Origin: Chitinophaga silvatica
GTDB taxonomy: Bacteria > Bacteroidota > Bacteroidia > Chitinophagales > Chitinophagaceae
Length of the DNA: 64,000 nt
Direction: 5' to 3'
Assembly (NCBI RefSeq): GCF_003419895.1
Contig: NZ_QPMM01000013.1
Location: 1-64,000 of the forward strand
In this document: piece by piece, positions 63,894 through 64,000 of the stretch
Layout of the letters: the number at the start of each line of letters is the position of its first letter
Position numbering within the stretch: position 1 is the stretch's first letter
Made by a program: the position numbers and the translations under genes
Notes under the pieces: model-generated
What the model was told of the DNA's origin: nothing
The model's input: the letters and a program-made list of their open reading frames with translations, nothing else
Databases searched by the model: none

Positions 63894-64000
63894 TTAACGA
63901 TGGAGGGTACTGTCGATCCACTTATTAATTAATTGTTTTTGATCTATTGTAAGTTTGGCATTCGAATGCATCCAGGTATAGGAGGGGAGAGGCATTTCGT
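63894..64000 (-). CDS. C-terminal end of a haem-binding-domain protein (5' end outside window)
   Basis: The minus-strand frame from the right edge to TAA at 63894-63896 reads EMPLPSYTWMHSNAKLTIDQ, then KQLINKWIDSTLHR. The MPLPSY...MH-x-NAKLT...Q-x-LI-x-W pattern is the C-terminal end of the small Haem_bd family of exported Bacteroidota proteins. Only about 34 residues are inside the window. The 300 bp to its right-hand neighbour hold no other gene. Confidence 0.6.
   Translation of the reverse strand, partial: EMPLPSYTWMHSNAKLTIDQKQLINKWIDSTLHR

Overview
The window looks like chromosome of a Bacteroidota member, most likely a Chitinophagaceae (Chitinophaga-like) bacterium. The grounds are the DUF6443-type Rhs protein, FecR/ECF sigma/TonB-receptor operons, outer-membrane beta-barrels with carboxypeptidase-regulatory-like N-termini, FAS1 and DUF4397 lipoproteins, WG-repeat proteins, six-bladed beta-propellers and TAnnTTTG-type promoter elements. 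No rRNA, complete tRNA or CRISPR array was seen. The organism name is inference; the families are read from the translations.

Region 1 (1-12.5 kb) is a polymorphic-toxin locus. One complete secreted Rhs protein (272-4432) with a HEFGH metallopeptidase-like tip and an exported partner gene is followed by three headless cassettes. Each carries the end of the Rhs core as a DNA repeat, a different C-terminal tip and a partner gene. Three repeats are exactly colinear over 338 codons. Copies 1 and 2 are identical for 455 bp right up to the point where the tips diverge, which is the arrangement expected if silent tips recombine into the expressed gene.

Region 2 (12.6-34.6 kb) looks like an accreted island. 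Two similar attachment-like segments (about 12.64-12.84 and 34.39-34.56 kb) bracket it, and a tyrosine recombinase killed by five in-frame stops sits just inside the left one. Inside are a HEPN-like gene; an 11-kb operon-like cluster (15.3-26.6 kb) built around two small four-cysteine secreted peptides with TGTGT tracts; a graveyard of TetR, ABC-F and DoxX fragments; and a four-gene Wadjet-like (JetABCD) anti-plasmid system (27.9-34.1 kb). The peptide cluster also holds two beta-propeller proteins, an outer-membrane barrel, a thioredoxin-DUF1573 fusion, two GT-C membrane glycosyltransferases and a polyprenyl-phosphate GT2. I infer it may export and glycosylate the peptides; this is the best candidate for an undescribed system here.

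Region 3 (34.7-49.7 kb) is visibly richer in G+C and forms one long operon: ECF sigma factor, FecR anti-sigma factor, a TonB receptor with an STN domain, five consecutive lipoproteins (two DUF4397, three FAS1) and a second large TonB receptor, closed by a strong hairpin. The logic is cell-surface signalling driving expression of a surface adhesin/uptake set.

Region 4 (49.7-64 kb) is ordinary chromosome: an RRM RNA-binding protein, a lipoprotein, a pair of WG-repeat proteins with a small secreted protein, a DUF5995 protein, a TIGR03118 protein, an ATP-grasp protein, an MBOAT/SGNH acylation pair, an ECF sigma factor with a membrane partner, and the tail of a haem-binding-domain protein.
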